DNA of 64,000 bases from an uncultured bacterium (GTDB lineage Bacteria > Verrucomicrobiota > Lentisphaeria > Victivallales > UBA1829): positions 1 to 64,000 of the forward strand of contig CACYZF010000004.1 of assembly GCA_902778895.1 (NCBI GenBank). The letters are read 5' to 3'. The position numbers were made by a program, and so were the translations under genes. The notes beneath the pieces are model-generated. The model was given only the letters and a program-made list of their open reading frames with translations. It did not search any database and was not told where the DNA came from. Positions within the stretch are counted from its first letter, which is position 1, and each line of letters begins with the position of its first letter. Of this stretch, positions 43,916 to 52,900 are shown one piece after another.

Positions 43916-44829
43916 ACGCAACTGAACTCCAGCCGCCGGAGAGCTTCCGCCGCCTCGCGCTCGAAGACCGCGCGGTCCTCGAACCTTTCCTGCTCGCATC
44001 CGGCCGCCAGAGCTGCGAATTTGCGTTTGCCAATCTCTTCCTGTGGAGCGGGACCTACTGCCCCGACTGGTGTTTCATAGGCTCGCACCTGTATCTTCTG
44101 CTCGAGACCGAGGATATCCTGATGTTCGCGCCGGGCGGCGCGCGCGGCCCGGAACCGGACGAGCTTCTGGCGGTGTCCGACCGCCTCATTCGCGCGGGCT
44201 ACAGCGGCTCGTTCGACCATGTGGACCTGGAATACCTGAAGACGCACCCGGACGTCGGGACGCGCTTCTCCGCCGAACGCATGGACGACCGCTACGACGA
44301 ATACATCTATTGCGTGGACGCGCTTGTCGGCCTGCATGGGCGTCTGCTGGCGAAGAAACGCAACCTGATCGCGCAGTTCCGCGAGGACTACCCGGACGCC
44401 GCGCTGGAACCGCTTTCCCGTGCCAATCTCGACGAAGCGCTCGCCGTTCAGCGCGACTGGCTTGCGACGCAGGATCAGCCCGTTTCCATTGAGGCAACAC
44501 ATGAAGCCGCCGCCATCGGGATGCTCGCGGAGCATTTCGAGGCGCTTCCGGTCGAGGGGCTCGTGCTCCGCGCCGGGGGCCGCGTCGTCTCCTTCGCCGT
44601 GTACAGCCCGGTCTCGCCCGACCTCTGGACCGTGCATTTCGAGAAAACCCGCTACGAATACAAGGGCGCGTCGCAGTACATTACCCACAAGACCGCCGCC
44701 GCGCTTCAGGGCCGCGCCCGCCTGCTTAACCGCGAGCAGGACCTCGGCATCCCCGGCCTCCGCCAGGCGAAAAAATCCTACGATCCGCTCTTCATGCTCC
44801 AGAACTACAAGCTCATCCGCCGGACGTGA
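43912..44829 (+). CDS. DUF2156 (LPG synthetase C-terminal-like) protein
   Basis: A 305-residue protein matching the DUF2156 group, which shares the GNAT-like fold of the phosphatidylglycerol lysyltransferase catalytic domain. The start has FRRLALEDRAVLEPFL and CEFAFANLFLW, a combination typical of the family. The end has VHFEKTRYEYKGASQYI and LLNREQDLGIPGLRQAKKSY. No membrane helices are present, so it is cytoplasmic. It overlaps the GNAT gene upstream, suggesting a linked acyl or aminoacyl-transfer role. The substrate is unknown. Confidence 0.85.
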   Translation: MNATELQPPESFRRLALEDRAVLEPFLLASGRQSCEFAFANLFLWSGTYCPDWCFIGSHLYLLLETEDILMFAPGGARGPEPDELLAVSDRLIRAGYSGSFDHVDLEYLKTHPDVGTRFSAERMDDRYDEYIYCVDALVGLHGRLLAKKRNLIAQFREDYPDAALEPLSRANLDEALAVQRDWLATQDQPVSIEATHEAAAIGMLAEHFEALPVEGLVLRAGGRVVSFAVYSPVSPDLWTVHFEKTRYEYKGASQYITHKTAAALQGRARLLNREQDLGIPGLRQAKKSYDPLFMLQNYKLIRRT

Positions 44830-44846
44830 ACAAGAAGAGGGGGAGC

Positions 44847-45494
44847 ATGAAACTCAAACGCATTTTAAGTATTCTGTTGATCCTGATCGCCGTGCTCATC
44901 GTCGCAGGCATTGCCGCGGGCGTTTACCTGGTTTATTACGTTCCGCAGGTCATGGACGCGCAGGAAAAAAGAATCAACATAGTGCGGTACATCGGGCTTT
45001 GTCAGACGGATGCGTTCTACGACGAGATCATGAGCTTGCCTGACGGTTATATCCGGCTGTCGGATTTGAAGACGCCTCTCGCGAAAACCTCTGGCGAAAG
45101 GCCTAAAAACAGAGAATTGCTCAACGGGGAATTCCTTGTGCTGAGCGTCTCCTCCGGCATAATTGGACCGGGTCAGCTCCGGCCTTCTTCCGAATTCATC
45201 TACATCAAAAAGGAAGGACGTTTCCTTTGTGTCGCAGCCACCACTTTCCCCCCGGAACGCTATTTGCTGAAGCCGTGGCTTGGCTGGAAGGCCATGCGTT
45301 TCGAATGGATCCCCGAAGAGGGCGATCCGCATGGACTCGAAGAAGAACGGCGGAAACTCGTCGAGGCAGGCGTGCTCCCCGAGGACGGCCGGGTCATCAG
45401 GACGGAGGACTGGGATATTGATCCCTACGAGTTTTTTAAACACGGCATCCTGTTCTATCCGCCGGACGATCCCACGGAACAGAAAAACGAATAA
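44847..45494 (+). CDS. Membrane-anchored protein of unknown function
   Basis: A 215-residue protein with an N-terminal hydrophobic anchor (residues 5-30, after MKLKR) and a soluble, probably periplasmic remainder. The region around 60-105 may be beta-rich; the C-terminus is acidic. AGAGGGGGAG before the ATG at 44847 decides the start; a GTG 21 bases upstream overlaps the DUF2156 gene. I do not recognise a family. Confidence 0.65.
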   Translation: MKLKRILSILLILIAVLIVAGIAAGVYLVYYVPQVMDAQEKRINIVRYIGLCQTDAFYDEIMSLPDGYIRLSDLKTPLAKTSGERPKNRELLNGEFLVLSVSSGIIGPGQLRPSSEFIYIKKEGRFLCVAATTFPPERYLLKPWLGWKAMRFEWIPEEGDPHGLEEERRKLVEAGVLPEDGRVIRTEDWDIDPYEFFKHGILFYPPDDPTEQKNE

Positions 45495-45508
45495 AAGAAT
45501 GCCGCGGC

Positions 45509-46012
45509 TTATTGTTCCGGCAGCGTGAGCGGAGGATTGGATTTTCCCGTCACGCGGTTCAGAACGAGCTTCCAGACGCCGGTCATTTCCACCACGGCGT
45601 CCGGGAGCGAATCGAACGGTTCGTCCGAGAACGCGTTGGCCATTGCGAGGAGGACGCGCCGTTTTTCGTTCACGTCTTCCACCGGCTCCATCACGCCTTC
45701 CCCGGCGACGGAAACATAAAGATTCGTCACCGAGCGCGTTCCGTTCGGACGTGCGATCACCTTCGGGCCGTTGTCGCGTTCGGCGAAGAAATAGACGTGC
45801 GGATCGCGGGACAGGATTTCCGCCTTGCGGCCCTCCTTCGCCCCGTGGAAATACAGCACGGCATTCCGGTCCGCGTCAAGCTCGGAGATATAATTCATGG
45901 TCACGCCGTAGGGCCTTCCGGCGTCGTTCATGGCGAGATGCCCGACCGGGAGCGAGTTGATGATGTCGAGGATGACGCTGTAGTCTCTGATCTCGCGGTC
46001 TTGACGGCGCAT
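45509..46012 (-). CDS. NimA-like pyridoxamine 5'-phosphate oxidase-family flavoprotein
   Basis: A 167-residue split-barrel protein. It begins MRRQDREI and has GHLAMNDAGRPYGVTMNY at 23-40 and VLYFHGAKEGRKAEIL at about 52-67, the pattern of NimA-type, FMN- or heme-binding proteins related to pyridoxamine phosphate oxidase. Some relatives give nitroimidazole resistance in anaerobes, but most have unknown roles. It lies 31 bases after ispH on the same strand and may belong to the tmk-holB-trmO-ispH unit. Confidence 0.8.
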   Translation of the reverse strand: MRRQDREIRDYSVILDIINSLPVGHLAMNDAGRPYGVTMNYISELDADRNAVLYFHGAKEGRKAEILSRDPHVYFFAERDNGPKVIARPNGTRSVTNLYVSVAGEGVMEPVEDVNEKRRVLLAMANAFSDEPFDSLPDAVVEMTGVWKLVLNRVTGKSNPPLTLPEQ

Positions 46013-46043
46013 GGGGTGTTCTCCTTGCGGGTTGAAATTGGGG

Positions 46044-46901
46044 TTATTTTTCGTTTTCGGCGATGCGTTTCACGGCGTCGAAAATGCCGCGCACGAGGGT
46101 GTCCGGCGCGCTCGCGCCCGAGGTGACGCCGACGCATTTCGCGCCGCGGAGGAGGTCCGGTGTGACTGCTTCCGGGCCGGAGACGAGTTCGGCGCGCGCG
46201 CCCTGGCTTTTGACGATCTCGCACAGGCGGCTCGTGTTGGAGCTGTGCGCCGACCCCGCCACGAGTACGAGGTCGCAGACAGTCGCCAGCTCGCGGACGG
46301 CGTCCTGGCGTTTGCGCGTGGCGTAGCAGACGGACGCGAAATCGGCGAGGCCGGGTATCTTCTCGCGCAGGATCGCGGCCATCTCCGCGATCACGTCGCT
46401 GTTCATCGTGGTCTGGCTGATGCAGGCGTAGGAATGGCCGGAGACCGGCTTGAAATCACGTGCGTCCTCCGGGTTTGTCAGGAGGTGTTTTTCGCCGTGG
46501 ATGCGCCCGAGGATGCCCTCGACCTCGCGGTGTCCGGCCTTGCCGAAGAGCAGCACGACGTGCCCGGCGTCCGAGAGCTCCGCGCCGCGTTCCTGCACCT
46601 TCCGGACCAGCGGACACGTGGCGTCGACGATGTTCAGCGGGAGCGCCCGTGCGCGCGCCTCGACCGCCTCGGAAACGCCGTGCGCGCTGAAGATGAGCGT
46701 GGCGCCGGGGGGAAGCCCCTCGGGATCGTCGACGATCCTCGCGCCGCGCGCCAGCAGGTCGTTCACGACCGATTCGTTGTGGACGAGTTCGTGCAGGATG
46801 AAGACGGGCGGGCCGTGCTGTTTCAGCATGTCCGCGGTCAGGTCCAGCGCGGCGCGCACGCCCGAGCAGAACCCCGTGATGGAGCAGAGTTTCACTTCCA
46901 T
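46044..46901 (-). CDS. ispH: 4-hydroxy-3-methylbut-2-enyl diphosphate reductase (IspH)
   Basis: A 285-residue iron-sulfur enzyme for the last step of the methylerythritol phosphate isoprenoid pathway. The three cluster cysteines appear in GFCSGV (C12), VDATCPLV and SVCYATRKRQ. The catalytic EH-type segment ILHELVHN and the SHSSNTSRL motif (SAHSSNTSRL here) are intact. I chose the ATG at 46901 because the family starts at this point; the frame continues upstream only as a shadow of trmO, which it overlaps by 10 bases. Confidence 0.95.
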   Translation of the reverse strand: MEVKLCSITGFCSGVRAALDLTADMLKQHGPPVFILHELVHNESVVNDLLARGARIVDDPEGLPPGATLIFSAHGVSEAVEARARALPLNIVDATCPLVRKVQERGAELSDAGHVVLLFGKAGHREVEGILGRIHGEKHLLTNPEDARDFKPVSGHSYACISQTTMNSDVIAEMAAILREKIPGLADFASVCYATRKRQDAVRELATVCDLVLVAGSAHSSNTSRLCEIVKSQGARAELVSGPEAVTPDLLRGAKCVGVTSGASAPDTLVRGIFDAVKRIAENEK

Positions 46902-47698
46902 GCCGCGACCTCCAGGAACGCCCGGTGGAACGCCTTGTCCGCGTACGGATCGGGCGCGCCGGGCGCGAGCTCGTCCGGCGTGTAGTTCGAGCCGACGGAA
47001 TCGAAATGCAGCGCATGCGTGTCCGAGTCGGCGCGGTAGACGATCCGCCAGGTGCGGCAGTGGATTGCCCAGGAGCCGTCCGGGAGACGGTCGATGCGCT
47101 TGCGGGCGGGGTTGAAAGGTTCGTATTTGAGCTGGACGGCGCAGAAATTGGCGAGGTCGAGCCCGGTCTGCGACTTGATCCAGTCCATCTGTGCCCGCGC
47201 TTCGGGCGAGAAACCGTGCGTCCATTCGGTCAGGACGAGCTCGTCGCGCCAACCCGCCTTCGACTCCGGAAACGCGTCGACCGCGGGGATGTACGGCTTG
47301 ATGTCGAGGACCGGGGTCCGGTCGAGGATGTCGCAGTGGTTCAGGTAGACGTTCAGGCCGTCGATGTCCTCCAGTTCGACGCAGCTCAGGCCGACCGGGT
47401 TCGGGCGGTGCGGCGACCGCGTGGAGAAGACGCCGTACTTGCGGTTTTCGGGCGCGTACGGCGGCGTGACCTTCGGTTTCCAGGTCGCGTTCAGGTGGAA
47501 GATGAAGACGACCCAGACGCGCTCGAATCCGGCGAGGTCCTCCAGCGCCTGTTCGAACCCGCGTCCGGGGTAGAGCTCGATCCGCGCCTTCGCCTCGGAG
47601 AATCCGGCCTGGCGCGGCGCTTCGTACCGCCAGCGGAGCCCGGTGCGCAGGAGCCCGATGGGCGTGAATTCGTAGCGGTCCCTGATCTCGGCGGGCAT
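46892..47698 (-). CDS. trmO: tRNA (N6-threonylcarbamoyladenosine37) methyltransferase TrmO
   Basis: A 268-residue TsaA/YaeB-type protein that methylates t6A37 in threonine tRNA. The N-terminal beta-barrel domain has GRGFEQALEDLAGFERVWVVF near residues 49-69 and the signature FSTRSPHRPNPVGLS near 93-107. The C-terminal section begins around 155 (WRDELVLTEWTHGFS), as in the longer bacterial forms. It lies between holB and ispH. The window also holds a tRNA-Thr, a substrate class, and MtaB, which modifies the same base. Confidence 0.92.
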   Translation of the reverse strand: MPAEIRDRYEFTPIGLLRTGLRWRYEAPRQAGFSEAKARIELYPGRGFEQALEDLAGFERVWVVFIFHLNATWKPKVTPPYAPENRKYGVFSTRSPHRPNPVGLSCVELEDIDGLNVYLNHCDILDRTPVLDIKPYIPAVDAFPESKAGWRDELVLTEWTHGFSPEARAQMDWIKSQTGLDLANFCAVQLKYEPFNPARKRIDRLPDGSWAIHCRTWRIVYRADSDTHALHFDSVGSNYTPDELAPGAPDPYADKAFHRAFLEVAAWK

Positions 47699-47705
47699 CG
47701 TCCGG

Positions 47706-48782
47706 TCACCCCTGTACGCCCGTGTCGATCGCGACGGAGAGCGCGAACGCCCGCACGGCGAGCTCGTCGTTGACGTTGGTGTTCAGCACGCGGACCAGAT
47801 TTTCCGCCTCGGCCAGCATGCGCGCGGCTTCGTCCGGCGGGATCGCGGGGCGCGGGTCGGCGTCCAGCCACACGCGAACGACCTCGGGATTCGGCAGGAG
47901 TTCGAGCGGCGTCCCTTCGGAGACGAGCGCGATTTGTGCGAACCAGGTGTGCAGGATGCTCAGGAATTCCTCGCGGAGGCGGAGGTATTCGCACCCGGTC
48001 TCGCCGTCCATGCGCTTTTCGATCAGCTTGATCGCGGCGGATTCGAGGTTCTCGGCGGATTTCAGGCGGTCGTCCCAGCGCACCTGCACGGTTGCCTCCG
48101 CCATGCTGCCGAGCGAGCCGAGGATGTCGATCAGCCCGGCGGCGCAGTCCTCGCCCGCCACGAGGTCGCCCTTCGAGGCGAACGTGAGCTTCATGAGCAG
48201 GTCGGGCATGGCGCTGAACGTCTCCATGTCGTACTTGCAGACGTTGTCCGTGAGCGAGAGGATCTGGCAGCGGGAGCGGATCGTGGGCAGGAGCGAGGCG
48301 GGATGTCCCGTGGTGAGGATGAAGAGGCAGTTGCGCGGCGGCTCCTCGAGCGTCTTCAGGAACGCGTTCTGCGCGTTTTCGTTCATGGTGTCGCAGTCCT
48401 GGATCACGCCGATCTTCCAGCCGCCCGGCGCGGAGCTGCTGAGGTGGAACATGGATTCGAAGTTGCGGAGCGTGTCCGGCTCGGAATCGTCGTTCCCGAT
48501 CACGATCTGGCGCGATTTCGAGGTCGGCGCGAGCAGGAAAAGGTCGGGATACAGCCCGTTTTCCAGCAGGGAGCACGTCTCGCAGTGTCCGCACGGCGCG
48601 CCGTCGGGCAGGGGCTCCATGCAGACCGCGAGCTGGGCGAGCAGGGTCGGGAACCGGTTGCGGATGGCGGCGTTCGAGGAGACGACGAGGTGGGAATGTG
48701 CCAGGCGGCCCGCATTCTTCGCCATGCGGAGAGAGCGGCCGAGGAGCGGATATGCGGATTCAAAGGATTGCCAGTCGTGCAT
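47706..48782 (-). CDS. holB: DNA polymerase III delta-prime subunit (HolB)
   Basis: A 358-residue clamp-loader subunit. It has the usual DnaX-like layout: HLVVSSNAAIRNR in place of a working P-loop, a zinc module with C54, C64, C67 and C70 (PCGHCETC), then NAFLKTLEEPPRNCLFILTT and SRCQILSL, which are diagnostic. The absence of a proper Walker A is normal for delta-prime. It overlaps tmk by 23 bases, an arrangement found in many bacteria. Confidence 0.92.
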   Translation of the reverse strand: MHDWQSFESAYPLLGRSLRMAKNAGRLAHSHLVVSSNAAIRNRFPTLLAQLAVCMEPLPDGAPCGHCETCSLLENGLYPDLFLLAPTSKSRQIVIGNDDSEPDTLRNFESMFHLSSSAPGGWKIGVIQDCDTMNENAQNAFLKTLEEPPRNCLFILTTGHPASLLPTIRSRCQILSLTDNVCKYDMETFSAMPDLLMKLTFASKGDLVAGEDCAAGLIDILGSLGSMAEATVQVRWDDRLKSAENLESAAIKLIEKRMDGETGCEYLRLREEFLSILHTWFAQIALVSEGTPLELLPNPEVVRVWLDADPRPAIPPDEAARMLAEAENLVRVLNTNVNDELAVRAFALSVAIDTGVQG

Positions 48783-49404
48783 GGATCGCCTCCAGGATGG
48801 ATTGTGTGACCTCTTCGGGCGAGGGGGATGCGTCGATCACGGTGAACCGGCCGGGCTCGCGCCGTGCGAGCTCCAGGAAGCCGTTCCGCACCGCGGTATG
48901 GAACGCCGTCGATTCGGAGTCGAACCGGTCGTTCTGCGCGGATCCGCCTGCGCGCCCTGTGGTCCGCTTCAACCCGAGCTCCACCGGGATGTCCAGCACC
49001 AGCACCAGGTCGGGGCGCGTGCCGCGGCACACGAATTCGTTCACGCGGGCGACCGTCTCCGGCGCGATGCGGCGTGCGCAGCCCTGATAGACGAGCGTGC
49101 TGTCGGTGAAGCGGTCGGAGATGACGACCGCGCCGCGCGCCAGGGCGGGCCGGATCATGTGTTCGCACATCTGGGCGTGGCATGCGCCGAAGAGCATCAG
49201 CTCCGTTTCCGGCAGCAGGTCTTCGCCCGGTTCGCGCGTCTTCAGGATGGCGCGGATCTTTTCGGCGACCGCGGTTCCGCCGGGGGAACGCGCCGTGACG
49301 ACTTCGCGGCCGGTCCTGGCGCGCAGAGCTTCGGCGACGTGTTCGAGCTGTGTGGATTTGCCACAGCCTTCGCCGCCCTCCAGTGTCAGAAAAATACCGT
49401 TCAT
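48760..49404 (-). CDS. tmk: Thymidylate kinase
   Basis: A 214-residue kinase that phosphorylates dTMP to dTDP. The P-loop GGEGCGKST lies at residues 10-18, the DR motif appears as ISDRFTDSTLVYQG near 93-106, and the thymidine-contacting ARSPGGT segment is near 38-44. The gene opens the tmk-holB-trmO-ispH unit and diverges from the AICAR transformylase gene across a 141-base gap. I could not read a convincing promoter for it. Confidence 0.95.
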   Translation of the reverse strand: MNGIFLTLEGGEGCGKSTQLEHVAEALRARTGREVVTARSPGGTAVAEKIRAILKTREPGEDLLPETELMLFGACHAQMCEHMIRPALARGAVVISDRFTDSTLVYQGCARRIAPETVARVNEFVCRGTRPDLVLVLDIPVELGLKRTTGRAGGSAQNDRFDSESTAFHTAVRNGFLELARREPGRFTVIDASPSPEEVTQSILEAIHARLAIL

Positions 49405-49477
49405 TTCAGGTCAGGTCCAAATAAAATCGAAGAATTTTTGCGAATGTGATTTGCGATATTGCCCGCGTGAATGTAAA

Positions 49478-49506
49478 TTGAATGATACGTTTTTATTTAT
49501 TAAGAT
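49478..49506 (+). promoter_or_regulatory. Promoter of the AICAR transformylase gene
   Basis: TTGAAT (49478-49483) and TAAGAT (49501-49506) are 17 bases apart in an AT-rich stretch, 39 bases before the start codon. Confidence 0.6.
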
Positions 49507-49545
49507 ACCACAAAATTTCAACCTTTCAAAGCCGGAGTCGAAAAA

Positions 49546-50658
49546 ATGTCTGGAAAGATCGACAGAAACACCTATCTTACCGCCAATATCGGGGATTTCC
49601 CCGATGAAATCGTCGTCTGCGGACGCCGCTACGTCAAAAAGGACGACCTCCGCTACGGAACCAACCCGCACCAGCCCGCGGCGTTCTACCGTCCCGCCGA
49701 CGATCACGGCGCGATCATGGACCTCGAAGTGCTGAAGACTGGCAAGAACGGCCTTTCCCAGACCAACCTGGAGGACATCTCCGGCGCGCTGAACATTGTG
49801 AAGTATTTCGCGGAGCCCGCGTGCGCCGTCATGAAGCACGTGAATCCCAGCGGCGCGGCGGTCGGCCTCCCCGGCGAAACGCTCCGCCAGGTCTTCATCA
49901 AGGCGCGCGACTGCGACGCCCGCGCGGCGTTCGGTAGCGTGATCGCGTTCAACCGCAAGGTCGACAAGGACACCGCCGCGGCCATTATGGAACTCTTCGC
50001 CGAATGCGTCGTCGCGCCCGATTTCGACGCCGACGCCCTCGAAGTCTTCAACGACAGCGTGACCTACAAGGTCAACAAGCAGCTCCGCGTGCTCAAGTGC
50101 GGCGCGCTCGACACCCTGCCCAAGTTCGTCGGCGACCCCGCCGTCAACACCATCAAGGTCCTCGCGGACGGCTCGCTCGTGGTCGCCGCCCCGCTCCTCA
50201 CGCATGTCCGCTCCTTCGCCGACCTTCCCGCCGCCACCGGCGAGAACAAGGCCTGCGGCGCGCAGGTCTCCACCGTGGAGCCGACTGACCAGCAGGCGAA
50301 AGACCTGCTCGCGGCGTGGTACATCAACATCTCCGTGCGCTCGAACGGCGTCGTGATCGTGAAGAACGGTCAGACGCTCTCCGTGGGCACCGGCGAACAG
50401 GACCGCGTGGGCGCGGTCGAACAGGCCATCGAAAAGTTCAAGCAGAAATTCACCGGCGACGTCACGCTCGACGGAGCAGCCATGTCCAGCGACGGCTTCT
50501 TCCCGTTCCCGGACGCCCTTGAAGTCGCCGCCGCCGCAGGCATCCGCGCGGTCGTCTCCCCCGCCGGATCCCTGAAGGACGCCGACGTGGTGAAGCGCGC
50601 GAACGAACTCGGCGTGGCGCTGCGCCATGCGCCGGAACGCATCTTCTCGCATCACTGA
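49546..50658 (+). CDS. AICAR transformylase, stand-alone (no IMP cyclohydrolase domain)
   Basis: A 370-residue protein equal to the C-terminal transformylase part of PurH, which formylates AICAR with 10-formyl-THF in purine synthesis. It starts near the domain border: DDLRYGTNPHQPAA at about 28-41, then the catalytic Lys-His in VMKHVNPSGAA near 98-108, and the DVTLDGAAMSSDGFFPFPDAL segment near the end. The usual first 200 residues, the MGS-like IMP cyclohydrolase domain, are missing, and the gap upstream has no room for them. IMP cyclohydrolase must be elsewhere, as a PurH fragment or an unrelated enzyme such as PurO. Confidence 0.92.
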   Translation: MSGKIDRNTYLTANIGDFPDEIVVCGRRYVKKDDLRYGTNPHQPAAFYRPADDHGAIMDLEVLKTGKNGLSQTNLEDISGALNIVKYFAEPACAVMKHVNPSGAAVGLPGETLRQVFIKARDCDARAAFGSVIAFNRKVDKDTAAAIMELFAECVVAPDFDADALEVFNDSVTYKVNKQLRVLKCGALDTLPKFVGDPAVNTIKVLADGSLVVAAPLLTHVRSFADLPAATGENKACGAQVSTVEPTDQQAKDLLAAWYINISVRSNGVVIVKNGQTLSVGTGEQDRVGAVEQAIEKFKQKFTGDVTLDGAAMSSDGFFPFPDALEVAAAAGIRAVVSPAGSLKDADVVKRANELGVALRHAPERIFSHH

Positions 50659-50695
50659 TCCGATTCGATCATAAGTTCAAAACCCGCGGGCGGTC

Positions 50696-52900
50696 ATGAC
50701 GGACGGACACGGCATCGAATCCGGCAACGCCTCTCTTGCCGAGCATAAGCTCAACGGAGAAGTGGAGCACGTCGTGTACGAAAGCGAGGACGCCTCGTAC
50801 ACCGTGTTCCGCCTGCGGGACCCTCAGGGCGCCGTGCATACGGCGGTCGGGACCGTACCGGGGCTTTCCCCCGGCCAGACGGTCCAGCTCTCCGGCAAGT
50901 GGGAGATGCACAAGGAACACGGACGTCAGTTCCGCGTGAGCTCGTGCGTCTTCTCCCTCCCCGCCACCCGCGACGGCCTCATCAAATACCTTTCCAGCGG
51001 CGTCGTGAAGGGCATCGGCGAGAAATATGCCAAAGCCATCGTCGACACGTTCGGCACGGACACCCTGAACGTGCTGAACCAGCAGTCGCGCCGCCTGAAG
51101 GATGTCCCCGGCCTCGGCAAGAAGCGCATCGAGGCCATCCGCAAGGCGTGGAAGGAGAATTCCGACCGCCGCGAAAGCCAGATCTACCTGCAGGGGCTCG
51201 GCATCAATCCCGCGTGGTTCGTCCGCATTTACGACAAGTACGGCAACGAAGCGCCCGAGGTCATCCGAAATAATCCCTACCAGCTCGCCGCCGACATCAA
51301 GGGCATTGGGTTCACCTACGCCGACAGGATCGCGCGCCAGCTCGGCATCGGCCGCAACGACGTGCGCCGCATGACCGCGGGCGTGACCTACGGCCTCCTT
51401 CAGGCGCGTCAGGTCGGGCACGTCTGCATGCCTCAGGCCGTTTTCATCAAATTTCTGGCGGAACTGCTCGAGGTGGACGAGGCCGACGCGGGTACCGCCA
51501 TCGAAAAGGCGCTGGAAACGAAGCGCGCGGCGTCCTGCGTGTCGCACGAAGGCGATGTGATGATCTACGAGCCGGGGCTTCTCCGCTGCGAGGACGAACT
51601 GCCCTTCCTCATCCGGTTCCTCCAGTCGCGCGACCGCTATGCCGGGATGAAGCTCGTGCAGATCCCCGCCCCGCCGAACTCGAAATTCAGCTCCGAACAG
51701 CTTCTCGCCGTCGACCGCGTATCGCAGTCCCCGATCACGATCATCACGGGCGGACCCGGCGTCGGCAAGACCACGGTCGTTTCGGAGATCGTCCGCCGCG
51801 CGAAATTAACTCATCTTTCGATCGCGCTGGCGGCCCCGACCGGACGTGCCGCGAAACGCATGACCGAAGCCACCGGGCTGACCTCGTTTACGATCCACCG
51901 CCTGCTCAAGTGGGATCCCGCCGCACGCAAGTTCGTGTTCGGACGCGGAAACCAGTTACCCTACGATCTGTACGTGCTGGACGAAACGTCCATGCTCGAC
52001 ATCCTGCTCGCGCTGGCGTTTTTCCGCGCGGTGAAACCGGGCGCGTCCGTCGTGATCGTCGGCGACCCGGACCAGCTGCCGTCCGTTGGGCCCGGCAACG
52101 TGCTGAACGACCTCATCGCGTCGGGCGTCTGCCCCGTTTCCCGCCTCACGCAGATCTTCCGCCAGGGCGACGGCAGCGGCATCATCCACGCCGCCCACGA
52201 CGTGAACAACGGCGTCGTGCCGCGCCTGCCCCGCCGCGCGAAGGATGCGCAGGCCGATTTCTACTGGATCGAGAAGGACGACCCGGAGGACGCCGCCGAC
52301 GTGATCGAACGCATGATCACCGACCGCATCCCGCGCAGGTTCGGGCTCGACCCGGTCCGCGACGTGCAGCTGCTCTGCCCGATGAACCGCGGCGCGGTCG
52401 GGACGCAGGCGATGAACGAACTGCTTCAGGAGAAGCTGAACCCGGAGAAGAAATTCGTGTTCCGTTCGCTCGGCCGCCTCTTCAAGACCGGCGACAAGGT
52501 CATGCAGATCGTGAACAACTACGACAAGAACGTGTTCAACGGCGACATGGGCTTCCTCGGGCGCATCGACTTCCAGAACGAATCGTTCCAGGTGCGGTAC
52601 GAATCCGGCCCGATGGTCGAATACCGCTTCGACGAGGCGGAACAGATCGTGCCCGCCTACGCCGTAACCGTCCATAAATCGCAGGGCTGCGAATTCCCCG
52701 CGGTCGTCATGCCCATCCTGTCCCAGCATTACATGATGCTCCAGAGGAATCTGCTCTACACCGGCATCACGCGCGCCAAACGCCTCATGGTCCTGGTCGG
52801 TTCGCGCAAGGCTGTCTCCATGGCAGTCCGCAACGCCGTCCGGGAGCCGCGCTATTCGCTCCTGCTCGAAAAACTCATCACCGGAGGCCCGCTCACATGA
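50696..52900 (+). CDS. recD2: RecD2-family 5'-3' DNA helicase
   Basis: A 734-residue superfamily 1B helicase. It has an N-terminal OB-like region, helix-hairpin-helix segments (SRRLKDVPGLGKKRIEAIRK is typical), Walker A ITGGPGVGKTT near 349-359, Walker B LDETSML near 425, GDPDQLPSVGPGN near 457-469, and the C-terminal motif VHKSQGCEFPAVV near 660-672. The long N-terminus marks RecD2 rather than RecBCD-bound RecD. The role is DNA repair and recombination. It overlaps the next gene by four bases. Confidence 0.94.
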   Translation: MTDGHGIESGNASLAEHKLNGEVEHVVYESEDASYTVFRLRDPQGAVHTAVGTVPGLSPGQTVQLSGKWEMHKEHGRQFRVSSCVFSLPATRDGLIKYLSSGVVKGIGEKYAKAIVDTFGTDTLNVLNQQSRRLKDVPGLGKKRIEAIRKAWKENSDRRESQIYLQGLGINPAWFVRIYDKYGNEAPEVIRNNPYQLAADIKGIGFTYADRIARQLGIGRNDVRRMTAGVTYGLLQARQVGHVCMPQAVFIKFLAELLEVDEADAGTAIEKALETKRAASCVSHEGDVMIYEPGLLRCEDELPFLIRFLQSRDRYAGMKLVQIPAPPNSKFSSEQLLAVDRVSQSPITIITGGPGVGKTTVVSEIVRRAKLTHLSIALAAPTGRAAKRMTEATGLTSFTIHRLLKWDPAARKFVFGRGNQLPYDLYVLDETSMLDILLALAFFRAVKPGASVVIVGDPDQLPSVGPGNVLNDLIASGVCPVSRLTQIFRQGDGSGIIHAAHDVNNGVVPRLPRRAKDAQADFYWIEKDDPEDAADVIERMITDRIPRRFGLDPVRDVQLLCPMNRGAVGTQAMNELLQEKLNPEKKFVFRSLGRLFKTGDKVMQIVNNYDKNVFNGDMGFLGRIDFQNESFQVRYESGPMVEYRFDEAEQIVPAYAVTVHKSQGCEFPAVVMPILSQHYMMLQRNLLYTGITRAKRLMVLVGSRKAVSMAVRNAVREPRYSLLLEKLITGGPLT

